Below, piece after piece: positions 12,741-20,888 of a stretch of 64,000 nt of DNA. The translations under genes were made by a program, and so were the position numbers. Location: the NCBI RefSeq assembly GCF_028368995.1, contig NZ_JAQNDL010000001.1:3498001-3562000 (forward strand), read 5' to 3'. Position 1 is the stretch's first letter. Each line of letters begins with the position of its first letter. This stretch comes from Nannocystis bainbridge. Lineage in GTDB: Bacteria; Myxococcota_A; Polyangia; Nannocystales; Nannocystaceae. Below the pieces are notes generated by a model, which saw only the letters and a list, made by a program, of their open reading frames with translations, did no database searches and had not been told where the DNA came from.

Positions 12741-14021
12741 CTACGGGGCGAGCTGCGGCGAGCGGATGCCCTTGATCTGCGGGATCTGCTGCTTCAGCTT
12801 GCGCTCGATGCCCTGCTTCAGCGTCGCCTGCGAGCTCGGGCAGGTGACGCAGTTGCCGGTGAGGCGCACGCCGACGGTGTCCGACGTCACGTCGAGCAGC
12901 TCGATGTCGCCGCCGTCGGCCTGGACCAGCGGACGGCACGCCTCGAGCACCTCGCGGACGCGGGCGATCAGCGCCTCGCCCTCGAGCGGCTCGCTGTCGA
13001 CGGCGGCGTTCGGGTCCTCGAGCAGCGCTTCGAACGGCGAGCGCTCGGGGTGATGGACCACCGGCAGCTTGACGGGCTGCTTCTTGACCGGGGCGGCCGC
13101 CTTGGGCTCGTAGGGCACGGTGGCGCCGCCGGCGGCCTTCCAGCCCTCGATGCCGCCGCGCAGGCTGACGACCGACTTGAAGCCGCGGCGACCGAGGACC
13201 TCGGCGGCCTGCAGAGAGCGCCGGCCCGAGCGGCAGTAGGCGATCCACACGCCCTGCGGGTCGAGGCCTTCGGCCTGCTCGAGCTCGCCCAGCGAGACCG
13301 TGCGCGCGCCGGCCAGCACGCCCGTCTGGGCCCACTCCGACGGCTCGCGCACGTCGAGCAGCAGGACCTTGCCGCCCTCGGCCAACCTGGCCTTGAGGGC
13401 AGCCGCGGTCAGCTCGCGGCCGTCGCCGTCGTCCTCGTCCTCGTCGCCGACGATCGCCGCGACCACCGGCGGCGCGGCCGACGGATCGGCGAGCAGCGCG
13501 ACGAGCTTGCCCGACTCGTGCAGCTCACGCAGCTCGTCGAAGCCGCCGATGCACTGCTCGCGGATGAACACGTGCGGCGTGGTGCGGCGCCCGGTCTTGG
13601 TGCGGATCGCCGTGCGCAGGTCGTGGTTGTCGGTGTAGTCGATCGTCTTGGCGAGCAGGTTCTGCTCGCGCACCAGGTCGAGCGCGGCGCGGCAGTAGGG
13701 GCAGCCGCGCTTGTAGTAGATGATGAGGGCCGGCTCGGCCGGCTTGGCCTCGGCCCCCTTCTCGGGCTTGACGATGCCGCGGTCCTGCTGCCACTTGCGC
13801 AGCTTGTCGCGGTCGGTCTGCCACATCGGCTGGTCGGGCGTGCCGCCGTCCCAGCTGGGGAGGTCGAGGCGGACGTCGATGCGATCGAGGCCGACGAAGC
13901 TGCGCACGCGATCGAGGCCGGCGGCGGCCACCCGGACGGGGGCGTGCTCCGAGGTCTTGCCGCGCTCGACGACCCGGTCGAGGGTGTGCACGGTGATGCG
14001 CTTGAGGAGCGTGCCTATCAC
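12741..14021 (-). CDS. Glutaredoxin-rhodanese-NifU fusion protein
   Basis: A 426-residue three-domain protein. A poorly defined N-terminal region (1-90) is followed by a glutaredoxin domain (about 97-175) with active site CPYC at 107-110 and the cis-Pro TTPHVF. A rhodanese domain (about 203-305) has LLDVREPSEW and catalytic Cys263 in YCRSGRRS. A NifU C-terminal (Nfu) domain (about 345-420) has the cluster-binding C391-x-x-C394 in NCVTCPSS. An acidic linker (DEDEDDGD) separates the first two. Each domain alone is linked to thiol redox, sulfur transfer and Fe-S cluster delivery, so the fusion suggests a single-chain Fe-S assembly or repair factor. This is inference from the domains. A tRNA-Leu gene lies just upstream. 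Confidence 0.9.
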   Translation of the reverse strand: MIGTLLKRITVHTLDRVVERGKTSEHAPVRVAAAGLDRVRSFVGLDRIDVRLDLPSWDGGTPDQPMWQTDRDKLRKWQQDRGIVKPEKGAEAKPAEPALIIYYKRGCPYCRAALDLVREQNLLAKTIDYTDNHDLRTAIRTKTGRRTTPHVFIREQCIGGFDELRELHESGKLVALLADPSAAPPVVAAIVGDEDEDDGDGRELTAAALKARLAEGGKVLLLDVREPSEWAQTGVLAGARTVSLGELEQAEGLDPQGVWIAYCRSGRRSLQAAEVLGRRGFKSVVSLRGGIEGWKAAGGATVPYEPKAAAPVKKQPVKLPVVHHPERSPFEALLEDPNAAVDSEPLEGEALIARVREVLEACRPLVQADGGDIELLDVTSDTVGVRLTGNCVTCPSSQATLKQGIERKLKQQIPQIKGIRSPQLAP

Positions 14022-14069
14022 GAGGGGACGCCTTAGCCGGCAGGGCCGGCGGCGTCAAGTCGGGCATTT

Positions 14070-14150
<81 letters not shown>

Positions 14151-14163
14151 GCGGAACAGAGCG

Positions 14164-14169
14164 TATCAT
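14164..14169 (+). promoter_or_regulatory. Candidate -10 box (TATCAT) before a GTG start
   Basis: TATCAT ends 6 bases before the GTG start of the following lipoprotein gene, which has no Shine-Dalgarno sequence. This spacing would give a leaderless transcript. Confidence 0.3.
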
Positions 14170-14175
14170 TACAGT

Positions 14176-14910
14176 GTGACGTCGCTCCAGAGGCTTTGCG
14201 CGTGGATGTGTGGATTCGCGGTGATCGGCTGTTCGCAGCCGGCCGGTTCGCAGAAGACGGAGCCCGAGGCCAAGGGTGCGGCCGCGGAGCCCGCGAAGGG
14301 GACCGAGGCCAAGGCGCCGGAGGCCCGGGCCGCGGCGCAGACGACCTCCGGTCAGGTCCGCAGCGACGTGGCCCTGCCGCTGCCGGCCCTGCTCGGGCAG
14401 CCGGTCCTGTCGGTCGAGCCCAACTTCGGCGAGCACCAGGGCAAGGGCATGGCCCGCACGACATGCGTCCGCTTCGCGCCGGAGCGGACCTTCTTCCGCT
14501 GCACCTTCGCGCTCCAGCGCTACGCCGACAAGGGCGACGAGTGGGCGGGCATCCGCGTCGAGTACGAGGACGGCCTGGCGGCCTCGATCGGCTTCGACGG
14601 CTATAAAAAGGGGACCGGTCCGTTCGACCCGAAGGTGCTGCTGCGGGCCGTGGGCCTCGAGCTGCCCGACGAGCCCCGGGCCGACGCGCCGGCGGAGGGG
14701 GTGCGCCGGTGGGCGTGGTTCAACGACCGCGCGCGCCTCAAGATCGGCGAGCACCAGTACCGCGTCGAGATCTCGGTGGTCGGCGACGACTGGGCCCGCA
14801 GCCGCATCGACGTGGTGCGCAACGAGCCGCTGACGCCGGAGCAGAAGGCCAAGATCGTGCCGCCCGGCGCGGGCAAGCCGGAGATCAGCGAGCCGCCGCC
14901 AGGGCCGTGA
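14176..14910 (+). CDS. Putative lipoprotein of unknown function
   Basis: A 244-residue protein beginning at GTG with the leader VTSLQRLCAWMCGF and lipobox AVIGC (Cys19), followed by an Ala/Glu/Lys/Pro-rich spacer to about residue 60 and a compact C-terminal domain. The domain contains two Cys (TTCVRF, FFRCTF) likely to form a disulfide, and a basic/acidic patch around DEWAGIRVEYEDG. The GTG start was chosen because the in-frame ATG at 14206 would leave too short a signal peptide. The frame is open well upstream, but that part crosses the tRNA gene and is not coding. It is divergent from the tRNA. No family was recognised. Confidence 0.75.
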   Translation: MTSLQRLCAWMCGFAVIGCSQPAGSQKTEPEAKGAAAEPAKGTEAKAPEARAAAQTTSGQVRSDVALPLPALLGQPVLSVEPNFGEHQGKGMARTTCVRFAPERTFFRCTFALQRYADKGDEWAGIRVEYEDGLAASIGFDGYKKGTGPFDPKVLLRAVGLELPDEPRADAPAEGVRRWAWFNDRARLKIGEHQYRVEISVVGDDWARSRIDVVRNEPLTPEQKAKIVPPGAGKPEISEPPPGP

Positions 14911-14944
14911 GGGAGGCGTCGCCGGGCTGCGACACCACCTGGCC

Positions 14945-15014
14945 TCACGGGCATGTCATCAAGGACATGTCATGAGTAACATGTCGCTCGGGGCATGTCC
15001 TTTCGGGCATGCCC
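14945..15014. repeat. Dispersed palindrome cluster between convergent gene ends
   Basis: Five CATG-centred units (GGGCATGTC, GGACATGTC, AACATGTCG, GGGCATGTCC, GGGCATGCCC) stand in a row. They lie between the stop of the plus-strand lipoprotein and the stop of the minus-strand FAD oxidase, which starts four bases later. Adjacent complementary units could form hairpins. Confidence 0.7.
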
Positions 15015-15018
15015 AGTT

Positions 15019-16437
15019 CTAAAAAATCTTGCCGGGGTTGAGCAGGCCGCTCGGATCGAGGACGGCCTTGATCCCGCGCATCAGCGCCACTTCGGTCGGG
15101 TTGCGGCTGAAGTGGAGGTGATCGCGCTTGAGCAGGCCGACGCCGTGTTCGGCGGAGATGCTGCCGCCGTGGGCCTGGACCAGGGCGTAGAGCTCGTCGT
15201 CGAAGCCGTGCACGCGCTCGAGAAATTCGGGCAAGCCGAGGCCGTCGGGGCGGAGGATGTTGAGGTGGAGGTTGCCGTCGCCGACGTGGCCGAAGCACAG
15301 CGCCTCGATGCCGGGCAGGCGCTCGGCGACGAGGGGGCGCCAGGCGGCCAGGAACTCGGCGACGCGGGCGACCGGCAGGGCGATGTCGGCCTTGTGCGGG
15401 GTGTGGCGATGGAGCGACTCGCTGATGTCCTCGCGGTAGGCCCACAGCGCGCGGCCCTGGGCTGCGGTCGCGGCCAGCACCGCGTCGGCGAGCTCGCCGG
15501 CGTCCGCGGCCTCGGCGAGGCAGGCGCTGAGCTCGTCACGCGAGTGCTCGAGCGCGGCGGCGCCGGGGACCGGGACCTCGACCTCGGCCAGCACGTAGCG
15601 CGCGGCCGGCTCGGCGAACGGCGGGTCGCCCCGGCGGTGGGCCAGCACGTGGCCGAGGCAGCCGTGGTCGAGGAACTCGAAGGCCGACAGCGTCAGGCTG
15701 CTGCGGCGCAGGCGAGCGAACAGCGCCAGGACCTCGACGTCGGACCCCACGGCGCACAGCGCGACCAGCGTGTCGGCCGGCGGTCGCGCCAGCTTGAGCG
15801 TGACCCCGACGATCACCCCGAGCGTGCCCTCGCTGCCGATGAACAGCTGGCGCAGGTCGTAACCGGTGTTGTTCTTGACCAGCGCCCCGCCGAGCGCGAG
15901 CAGTTCGCCGCTGGCGAGCACGACCTCGAGGCCGAGCACCCAGTCGCGCGTGAGGCCGTAGCGCAGGACCTTCACCCCGCCGGCGTTGGTCGCCAGGCTG
16001 CCGCCGATCTGGGCGCTGCCCTTGGCGGCGTAGTCGACGGGATAAAGGAGGCCGGCGGCGGCCGCCGCGTCCTGCACGGCCTGAAGGGTCGCGCCGGCCT
16101 CGCAGCGCAGGGTGCGGGCGGCCGGGTCGACCTCGAGGATCCGGTGCATGCGCTCGAGCGACAGCACGACCTCGCCGCGGGTGGCGGTGGCCGCCCCCGC
16201 CAGGCCGGTGCGGCCGCCGGAGGGGACGATCGGAACGCCGTGAGCGGCACACGCGCGGACGACCGCCTGGACATCGGCGGCCGAGCGCGGAAACACGATG
16301 AATGACGGCCGCACCGGCCAGCCGCCGCGGCAGCGATCGGCGCCGTAGTAGGCCAGATCGGCCGGATCGTCGCTCAGGCGGTCGGCGCCGAGGGCCGCGA
16401 TCAAGGCCGCGCGGAGGTCTTCGAGGTCGGGGACCAT
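15019..16437 (-). CDS. FAD-linked 2-hydroxyacid oxidase, GlcD/D-2-HGDH-like
   Basis: A 472-residue flavoprotein of the PCMH/VAO family. The FAD-binding domain (about 35-215) has VPSGGRTGLAGAA for pyrophosphate binding, GSAQIGGSLATNAGG and IGSEGTLGVI. The C-terminal FAD-oxidase domain has FGHVGDGNLHLNI and the final AEHGVGLLKR. Such enzymes oxidise D-lactate, glycolate or D-2-hydroxyglutarate to the 2-oxoacid and pass electrons to a quinone or ETF. No GlcE/GlcF subunits are adjacent, so a stand-alone D-lactate or D-2-hydroxyglutarate dehydrogenase is as likely as GlcD. The start at 16437 was chosen over 16497 because a 13-bp hairpin (16463-16493) would otherwise be coding and MVPDLEDLRAAL aligns with typical N-termini. 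Confidence 0.9.
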   Translation of the reverse strand: MVPDLEDLRAALIAALGADRLSDDPADLAYYGADRCRGGWPVRPSFIVFPRSAADVQAVVRACAAHGVPIVPSGGRTGLAGAATATRGEVVLSLERMHRILEVDPAARTLRCEAGATLQAVQDAAAAAGLLYPVDYAAKGSAQIGGSLATNAGGVKVLRYGLTRDWVLGLEVVLASGELLALGGALVKNNTGYDLRQLFIGSEGTLGVIVGVTLKLARPPADTLVALCAVGSDVEVLALFARLRRSSLTLSAFEFLDHGCLGHVLAHRRGDPPFAEPAARYVLAEVEVPVPGAAALEHSRDELSACLAEAADAGELADAVLAATAAQGRALWAYREDISESLHRHTPHKADIALPVARVAEFLAAWRPLVAERLPGIEALCFGHVGDGNLHLNILRPDGLGLPEFLERVHGFDDELYALVQAHGGSISAEHGVGLLKRDHLHFSRNPTEVALMRGIKAVLDPSGLLNPGKIF

Positions 16438-16462
16438 GACGTGCGAGGGTAACTCAATGGCG

Positions 16463-16493
16463 CGAGCGCGCCCGCATGCCGCGGGCGCGCTCG
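16463..16493 (-). terminator. 13-bp perfect hairpin downstream of a small gene
   Basis: CGAGCGCGCCCGC and its complement flank loop ATGCC. It lies about 70 bases after the stop of the minus-strand gene at 16562 and before the FAD oxidase start. There is no T-run, so termination strength is uncertain. Confidence 0.5.
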
Positions 16494-16561
16494 ACACAGC
16501 TCCTCGGTTATCAGCGTTAGGCGCTCCCGAACGGCGTTCACCGCCCGGGAAGCGGCCGACG

Positions 16562-16891
16562 CTAGAGCGCCGGGAGGGCGTTGGCCGGCAGCCGCATGAG
16601 CTGGCGGACCATGCGGACGACGGACTTCACGACCGGGTGGCCCTTGATGAAGACCACGCCCACCACGTGCTTGTCGTCGCCAGCGACAAGGATCGCGTGC
16701 TCGCCGACGAGGATGCGAACGGCGGTCTCGCCCGCCACTTGCCGCAGCTTCACCGCTTCGAGCACGATGGGCTTCCAGCGCTCCTCGCCGACCCACGCCG
16801 CGTCGCCCGCCTGCGCCTGCTCCGCGGTTTGGTCCAACACGGCCACGATACCGTCGTGGCGAAGAACGCGCTCAATTCGTGTCGATGACAT
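16562..16891 (-). CDS. Small conserved-looking protein, possible roadblock-like fold
   Basis: A 109-residue soluble protein without signal peptide. Its C-terminal half (TAVRILVGEHAILVAGDD, then HVVGVVFIKGH and a final helix rich in Val, Met and Arg) has the alternating strand-helix pattern of roadblock/LC7 proteins such as MglB, but no diagnostic motif was seen and the match is only an impression. The ATG at 16891 was chosen because the open frame upstream loses codon bias. It is divergent from tatD with 131 bases between, containing a perfect 14-bp palindrome and an AT-rich stretch suited to promoters. Confidence 0.55.
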   Translation of the reverse strand: MSSTRIERVLRHDGIVAVLDQTAEQAQAGDAAWVGEERWKPIVLEAVKLRQVAGETAVRILVGEHAILVAGDDKHVVGVVFIKGHPVVKSVVRMVRQLMRLPANALPAL

Positions 16892-16909
16892 GGACTTCCC
16901 TGTTTTTCT

Positions 16910-16923
16910 GGCCCAATTGGGCC
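16910..16923. promoter_or_regulatory. Perfect 14-bp palindrome in a divergent promoter region
   Basis: GGCCCAATTGGGCC sits 18 bases upstream of the minus-strand small gene and about 100 bases upstream of the plus-strand TatD gene, in the most AT-rich part of the local gap. It could be a repressor site. Confidence 0.4.
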
Positions 16924-17022
16924 CGTACGTCGCAAACTGGGGGGGTCGTGACGGGCTTTGGGTTTTACAAAAAGCCCCCAGGTGCGTCAAATCCGCAAGA
17001 CCGGTTTCACGGTGATTCACGA

Positions 17023-17838
17023 ATGAACCTTGTCGACACCCACGCGCACATCGACATGCCGCGCTTCGGCGATCGTGCGGAACGTCGATTTGCCGCTGTT
17101 CGGGCCGCTGCCGCGGGAATTTCGGCGATCGTAATCCCCGGTGTCGAACCGGAATCTTGGGACGCGCTGCTCGAGGTCGCGGCCGACTTGAGCGAAATCG
17201 CTCCAACCGTGCGCTTTCACACCGCCCTGGGGATCCACCCCCAAGTCCTTCCGCAGCTCGCCCCCGCGCATGATTCCGCGGTCCTGACCGCATTAAGCGA
17301 CCGGATTCGCGCGGCGCCGGCCGACCTGGTGGCGATCGGCGAGTGCGGCCTCGATTTCGGGCCGGGCGGCGGCGGGGTGCCGCGCGAGCGGCAGGTCGCG
17401 GTGCTGCGGGCCCACTTCGCGCTGGCGCGAGCGACCGGGCTTCCGTTGCTGCTGCACTGTTTGAAGGCCTACGCGGTGATGCTCGCGCTGCTGGACGAGC
17501 AGCCGTTGCCGCCGTCGATCCTGCACAGCTACTCGGGCAGCGCCGAGATGGTGCCGGCGTTCTGCCGCGGCGGTCACGCGATCTCGTTCGCCGGGGCGAT
17601 CACGCTGCCGGGCGCGCGCCGGCCGGTGCTGGCCGCCCGCGCGGTCGCGGCCGACCGGCTGCTGCTCGAGACCGACTCGCCCGACCAGACGCCGGCGTCG
17701 CGCCGGCCGGCCCGCAACGAACCTGCGTTCCTCGGCGACATCGCCCGCGCCGTCGCCGCGGCGCGCGAGGAGCCGCTCGAGCAGGTGGCCCAGACCACCA
17801 CCGACAACGCGCGCCGCCTGCTGCGGCTCGCTGCCTGA
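17023..17838 (+). CDS. TatD-family metal-dependent hydrolase
   Basis: A 271-residue TIM-barrel hydrolase. Metal ligands are visible in order: the HxH of DTHAHID at residues 5-11, Glu in AIGECGLDFG, His in LLLHCLKA, His in ILHSYSG and Asp in LLETDSPDQTP. TatD proteins act as 3'-5' DNA exonucleases or D-aminoacyl-tRNA-related quality-control enzymes; the substrate here is not determined. The length is normal. It overlaps nothing and is followed two bases after its stop by the ATG of an LRR lipoprotein gene, implying co-transcription. The open frame extends upstream to 16879, but that part has no family match and runs through the palindrome region. Confidence 0.9.
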   Translation: MNLVDTHAHIDMPRFGDRAERRFAAVRAAAAGISAIVIPGVEPESWDALLEVAADLSEIAPTVRFHTALGIHPQVLPQLAPAHDSAVLTALSDRIRAAPADLVAIGECGLDFGPGGGGVPRERQVAVLRAHFALARATGLPLLLHCLKAYAVMLALLDEQPLPPSILHSYSGSAEMVPAFCRGGHAISFAGAITLPGARRPVLAARAVAADRLLLETDSPDQTPASRRPARNEPAFLGDIARAVAAAREEPLEQVAQTTTDNARRLLRLAA

Positions 17839-17840
17839 CG

Positions 17841-19445
17841 ATGATGCGAACCCGCAGTCTGATGACCGTTCTGGCCTTCGGGACAGGCCTGCTGGGGTGC
17901 GGCGGCCCGCCGCCCACGCCGAAGCCCGAGGTCGGGGTCCCGACCCCCCCGCCGCCCGTGATCGCCGCGCCGGAGCCCGAGCGCGTGCCGCCGCCGCCCG
18001 AGAAGCTGGTGATCTCGCACCCGCGCGAGCTGGCCGAGGTCGACCTGTCGCGGCTGGTCTCGCTCGACCTCGCGCTGTCGCCGGAGGACCGCCGCGAGCG
18101 CGCCAGCCAGCTGCGCGACGACCTCGATTACGACCACGCCTGCGCGGAGCTCGACCTGACCCGCCTGGCCGAGCGCACGCCGGCGCTGCGGACGCTGCGG
18201 ATCTCCGGCTGCCTCGACGCGGTCCACGCGGGCCTCGGCGCGTTGATCGGGGTCGAGAGCCTCGCGCTCGCCGACCTCACGCTCGACGGGGTGGTCATGG
18301 GCCGGATCGCCAGCCTGCCGCGGCTGCGCCACCTGACCCTCGCGCGCGTGGCCCAGGGCGCCGAGCCGGTGGCCCTGCTGGCGCGCGCGCGGCTCGAGTC
18401 GCTGGTCCTCCGCGACCTCGCCACCGACTCGGGGCTGGCGGCGCTCGCCGGCGATGTCGCCGGGCTGCAGACGCTCACGCTCGAAGGCGCGTGGGCCGGG
18501 CACGACGCGCTGCTCGAGGTCGCCGACGGGGTCGCGCTGAAAGAAGTGAAGCTGCTCGACACCCGCGCGGGCAACTTCTCGCTGCACCAGCTCAAGCCGC
18601 TCACGGGCCTGTCGCGGCTGACGCTGCGCGGCTCGGGCTTCAACGACTACAGCCCGCTGTACGTGCGCGACCTGCCGCTGACCGAGTTCACGTGCGCCTG
18701 CCCGAACCTCGGCGACAAGGGCCTGCGCGCGCTGGGCCGGCAGGTGGGGCTGCGGCGGCTGGTGCTGCCGCAGTCGCGGATCTCCGGCGCGGGGCTCGAG
18801 GAGCTGGCCAAGCTCGGACTGCAGTCGATCGAGATCCGCGGCCGCGACCTCGGGCCCGACGGGCTGCTCGCGCTCAGCCGCCTGCCCGACCTGCGCACCC
18901 TCGTGCTCGGGCTGGCGCCGCCGCTGACGCTGGCCGACCCGACGATGCAGCACCTCGGCGAGCTGGCGGGCCTGCGCACGCTGGTGCTCGACATCCCGAG
19001 CCTGGGCGACCGGGTGGCCGACGAGCTCGGCGAGCTGATCGGGCTGGTCGAGCTCGACCTCGGCGCGACCCAGATCTCCGACGCGGGCCTGCGCGCGCTC
19101 GCGGGGATGCACGGGCTCAAGGTGCTGCGGCTGCACCACACCAAGGTGACGCACCGCGGGCTGGCCAACCTGGCCGCGCTGACGCAGCTCGAGGTGCTGG
19201 AGCTCGACCACACCGATGTGGTCGACGGCGGCGTGGCGAGCCTCAAGGACCTGACCTCGCTGCGGGTGCTGCGGCTCGACGCGACGCTCATCACCGATCA
19301 GTCGCTGCAGTACCTGCGCGGGATGACGAAGCTCGAGCAGCTGAACCTCGCGGACACGGTCGTCACCGCCGACGGCGCGGCGACGCTGCTTTCGCTGCCG
19401 TCGCTGCGCTCGGTCAACCTGGCCCGCACGCGCGCGAGTGATTGA
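17841..19445 (+). CDS. Leucine-rich-repeat lipoprotein
   Basis: A 534-residue exported protein. The leader MMRTRSLMTVLAF ends in lipobox GLLGC (Cys20). A Pro/Glu-rich linker (about 22-60) follows, then roughly a dozen LRR units, most clearly from residue 370 onward (LVELDLGATQISDAGLRAL, LKVLRLHHTKVTHRGL, LEVLELDHTDVVDGGV, LRVLRLDATLITD). The 24-25-residue period with LxxLxLxxTxITDxGL is the cysteine-free RI-like/bacterial type. A surface-anchored protein-binding role is inferred. The ATG is two bases after the tatD stop, and LRR codon use matches the neighbours. Two vicinal Cys occur mid-protein (FTCACPN). Confidence 0.88.
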   Translation: MMRTRSLMTVLAFGTGLLGCGGPPPTPKPEVGVPTPPPPVIAAPEPERVPPPPEKLVISHPRELAEVDLSRLVSLDLALSPEDRRERASQLRDDLDYDHACAELDLTRLAERTPALRTLRISGCLDAVHAGLGALIGVESLALADLTLDGVVMGRIASLPRLRHLTLARVAQGAEPVALLARARLESLVLRDLATDSGLAALAGDVAGLQTLTLEGAWAGHDALLEVADGVALKEVKLLDTRAGNFSLHQLKPLTGLSRLTLRGSGFNDYSPLYVRDLPLTEFTCACPNLGDKGLRALGRQVGLRRLVLPQSRISGAGLEELAKLGLQSIEIRGRDLGPDGLLALSRLPDLRTLVLGLAPPLTLADPTMQHLGELAGLRTLVLDIPSLGDRVADELGELIGLVELDLGATQISDAGLRALAGMHGLKVLRLHHTKVTHRGLANLAALTQLEVLELDHTDVVDGGVASLKDLTSLRVLRLDATLITDQSLQYLRGMTKLEQLNLADTVVTADGAATLLSLPSLRSVNLARTRASD

Positions 19446-19567
19446 GGCCGGAACACGTCGAGACCGCGCCGAGAGTGGCCGGGCCGCGAGGATGCGGTAG
19501 ACAGCCTCGCGGGCCGTCGCGTCGCGTCGCGTCCCGGGGCTCCCCTTCGACGAGAGAGGCAATCACG

Positions 19568-19990
19568 ATGCAGATCGGCCTGTTCGGCTTTGTCATCGCC
19601 GCGCAAAACCCCACCACCAGCGCGCAGTGGTTCGTCGAGCACTTCGGCTTCGCCGTGGGCGTCGACATCGGCTGGTACGTCAACCTCCAGCACCCCGGCC
19701 ATGCGAACGTCAGCCTCGACTTCGTCCAGCGCGACCACGACTCGTGGCCGGTCGCCGCCCGCGGCAAGCAGGTCGCCGGCTCGCTGGTGGCCTTCCTGGT
19801 CGAGGACGTCGACGCCGAGCACGCGCGGCTGCGCGAGGCCGGTCTGACGATCGTGCTGCCGCCGGTCAGCGAGCCGTGGGGTCAGCGGCGGTTCCAGATC
19901 GCGGCGCCGGACGGCCTGTTCGTCGAGGTCCTGCAGCGCGTCGCGCCCGATCCGTCGTGGCTGGCCGCGCACGGCCTGGGCCCGCAGTGA
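19568..19990 (+). CDS. VOC-family (glyoxalase/bleomycin-resistance fold) protein
   Basis: A 140-residue protein with the paired beta-alpha-beta-beta-beta modules of the vicinal oxygen chelate superfamily. Module 1 holds NPTTSAQWFVEHFGF; module 2 holds VAFLVEDVDAEHARLREAGL, PWGQRRFQIAAPDGLFVEVLQ. Glu near the end (FVEVLQ) is a typical metal ligand, while the usual first His is not evident. Members include dioxygenases, isomerases and drug-binding proteins, so no specific reaction can be named. GAGAGG lies about nine bases before the ATG. The gene stands 122 bases after the LRR gene. Confidence 0.82.
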   Translation: MQIGLFGFVIAAQNPTTSAQWFVEHFGFAVGVDIGWYVNLQHPGHANVSLDFVQRDHDSWPVAARGKQVAGSLVAFLVEDVDAEHARLREAGLTIVLPPVSEPWGQRRFQIAAPDGLFVEVLQRVAPDPSWLAAHGLGPQ

Positions 19991-19992
19991 GT

Positions 19993-20122
19993 CGTCGCAA
20001 TGCCGCGGGGTGACGCTCACGCCAGCGTTGGCTCGCGCGCGGGCAAGTGAACGCGGCCGTCGCAATGCCGCGGGGTGACGCTCACGCCAGCGGTGGCGCG
20101 CGCTCGGGCAAGTGGACGCGGC
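19993..20122. repeat. 65-bp tandem direct duplication of the thiD 3' end
   Basis: Bases 19993-20057 and 20058-20122 are near-identical (CGTCGCAATGCCGCGGGGTG onward), with only a handful of substitutions. The second copy contains the stop codon and last 13 codons of the minus-strand thiD-like gene. The first copy lies beyond the stop as a non-coding echo. Confidence 0.9.
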
Positions 20123-20888
20123 CGTCGATGCCGGGCACGCAGCGGGTGCGGACCACGTCGAGCCAGGCCACCGCGGCGCTGATGGCCGCCAGCATGTGGC
20201 GGCCCTGCGCCAGGCCGCAGGCGATCGCCGTCGCCAGGGCGCAGCCGGTGCCGCGCGGGTCGGGGCCGGCCACGCGCGGCCGCTCGAACACGTGGACCTG
20301 TCCCGGGAGACAGGCGATGTCACGGACCCGCTCGTGGCCCACCACCGCGCTCTTGAGCAGGACGCCGGCGCGGCCGAGCGCGTCGGCGGTGCGCTGGTCC
20401 AGCTCGGGGTCGTCCTCGGTCGAGCCGGTCAAGGCCGCCGCCTCGTGGCGATTGGGCGTCACGAGCCATGTCTCTTCGGACATGTCCCGAAGGCAATCTC
20501 GCAGGATGTCCGCGCGCGCGCCGAGGTCACCGCCGTCGGAGGCCGCGAGCACCGGATCGATCACCACCGGCACGCGGCGAGACGCGACCTCGTCGAGGAC
20601 CGCCTCGACCAGCGCCGCCGGCAACAGGCCGATCTTGATCGCGCGCGGCGGCGGCATCGACCGCAGCTCGCGGATGACCGCGGCCGCCGAGCGCGGCTCC
20701 GCCGACGCGGGGCGACCGTGACCCTGGCGCGTCCACGCGGTCACGACCCGGGCCACCGGCACGCTCGGGGCACAGGCGCCGGCCGTGAAGGTGTCGCGCA
20801 AGATACCGGCCCCGCCGGTCGGATCGAGGCCGGCGAGCAGCCACAGCGCGGTGGCGTGGCTTGAAGTCTCGGGTACACTGCGGACCAT
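20082..20888 (-). CDS. thiD: ThiD-like hydroxymethylpyrimidine/phosphomethylpyrimidine kinase
   Basis: A 268-residue ribokinase-fold enzyme expected to phosphorylate HMP and HMP-P in thiamine synthesis. Motifs are the substrate loop GLDPTGGAGI near residue 20, AIKIGLLP, VVIDPVLAASDGG, WLVTPNRHEAAALTG and the anion hole DPRGTGCALATAIA. The N-terminal stretch MVRSVPETSSHATALW is slightly long. The start at 20888 lies in a CCATGG that also holds the start of the opposite-strand gene. Residues about 131-141 (LRDMSEETW) are encoded by a copy of the dispersed GGACATGTCC palindrome just before the conserved VTPN motif. No other thi gene is adjacent, so a related pyridoxal-type kinase role is not excluded. 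Confidence 0.85.
   Translation of the reverse strand: MVRSVPETSSHATALWLLAGLDPTGGAGILRDTFTAGACAPSVPVARVVTAWTRQGHGRPASAEPRSAAAVIRELRSMPPPRAIKIGLLPAALVEAVLDEVASRRVPVVIDPVLAASDGGDLGARADILRDCLRDMSEETWLVTPNRHEAAALTGSTEDDPELDQRTADALGRAGVLLKSAVVGHERVRDIACLPGQVHVFERPRVAGPDPRGTGCALATAIACGLAQGRHMLAAISAAVAWLDVVRTRCVPGIDGRVHLPERAPPLA
20464..20494. repeat. Palindrome copy inside thiD
   Basis: CCATGTCTCTTCGGACATGTCCCGAAGG lies within the coding sequence and is read on the minus strand as LRDMSEET without breaking the frame. Confidence 0.7.
20874..20879 (+). promoter_or_regulatory. Candidate -10 box (TACACT) for a leaderless gene
   Basis: TACACT ends 7 bases before the ATG of the DUF5818-like gene, which lacks a Shine-Dalgarno sequence. 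The box lies inside the 5' end of the opposing thiD reading frame. Confidence 0.3.

Noticed and set aside
12094..13335. A 413-codon minus-strand frame through the tandem array
   Set aside because: It overlaps the Grx-rhodanese-NifU gene in another frame and translates repeats; the periodic peptides (LRDM, GHVA) only reflect the DNA repeat.
12741..14021. Nitrogen fixation gene cluster suggested by the NifU domain
   Set aside because: Nfu-type domains are general Fe-S carriers, and no nif structural genes are present.
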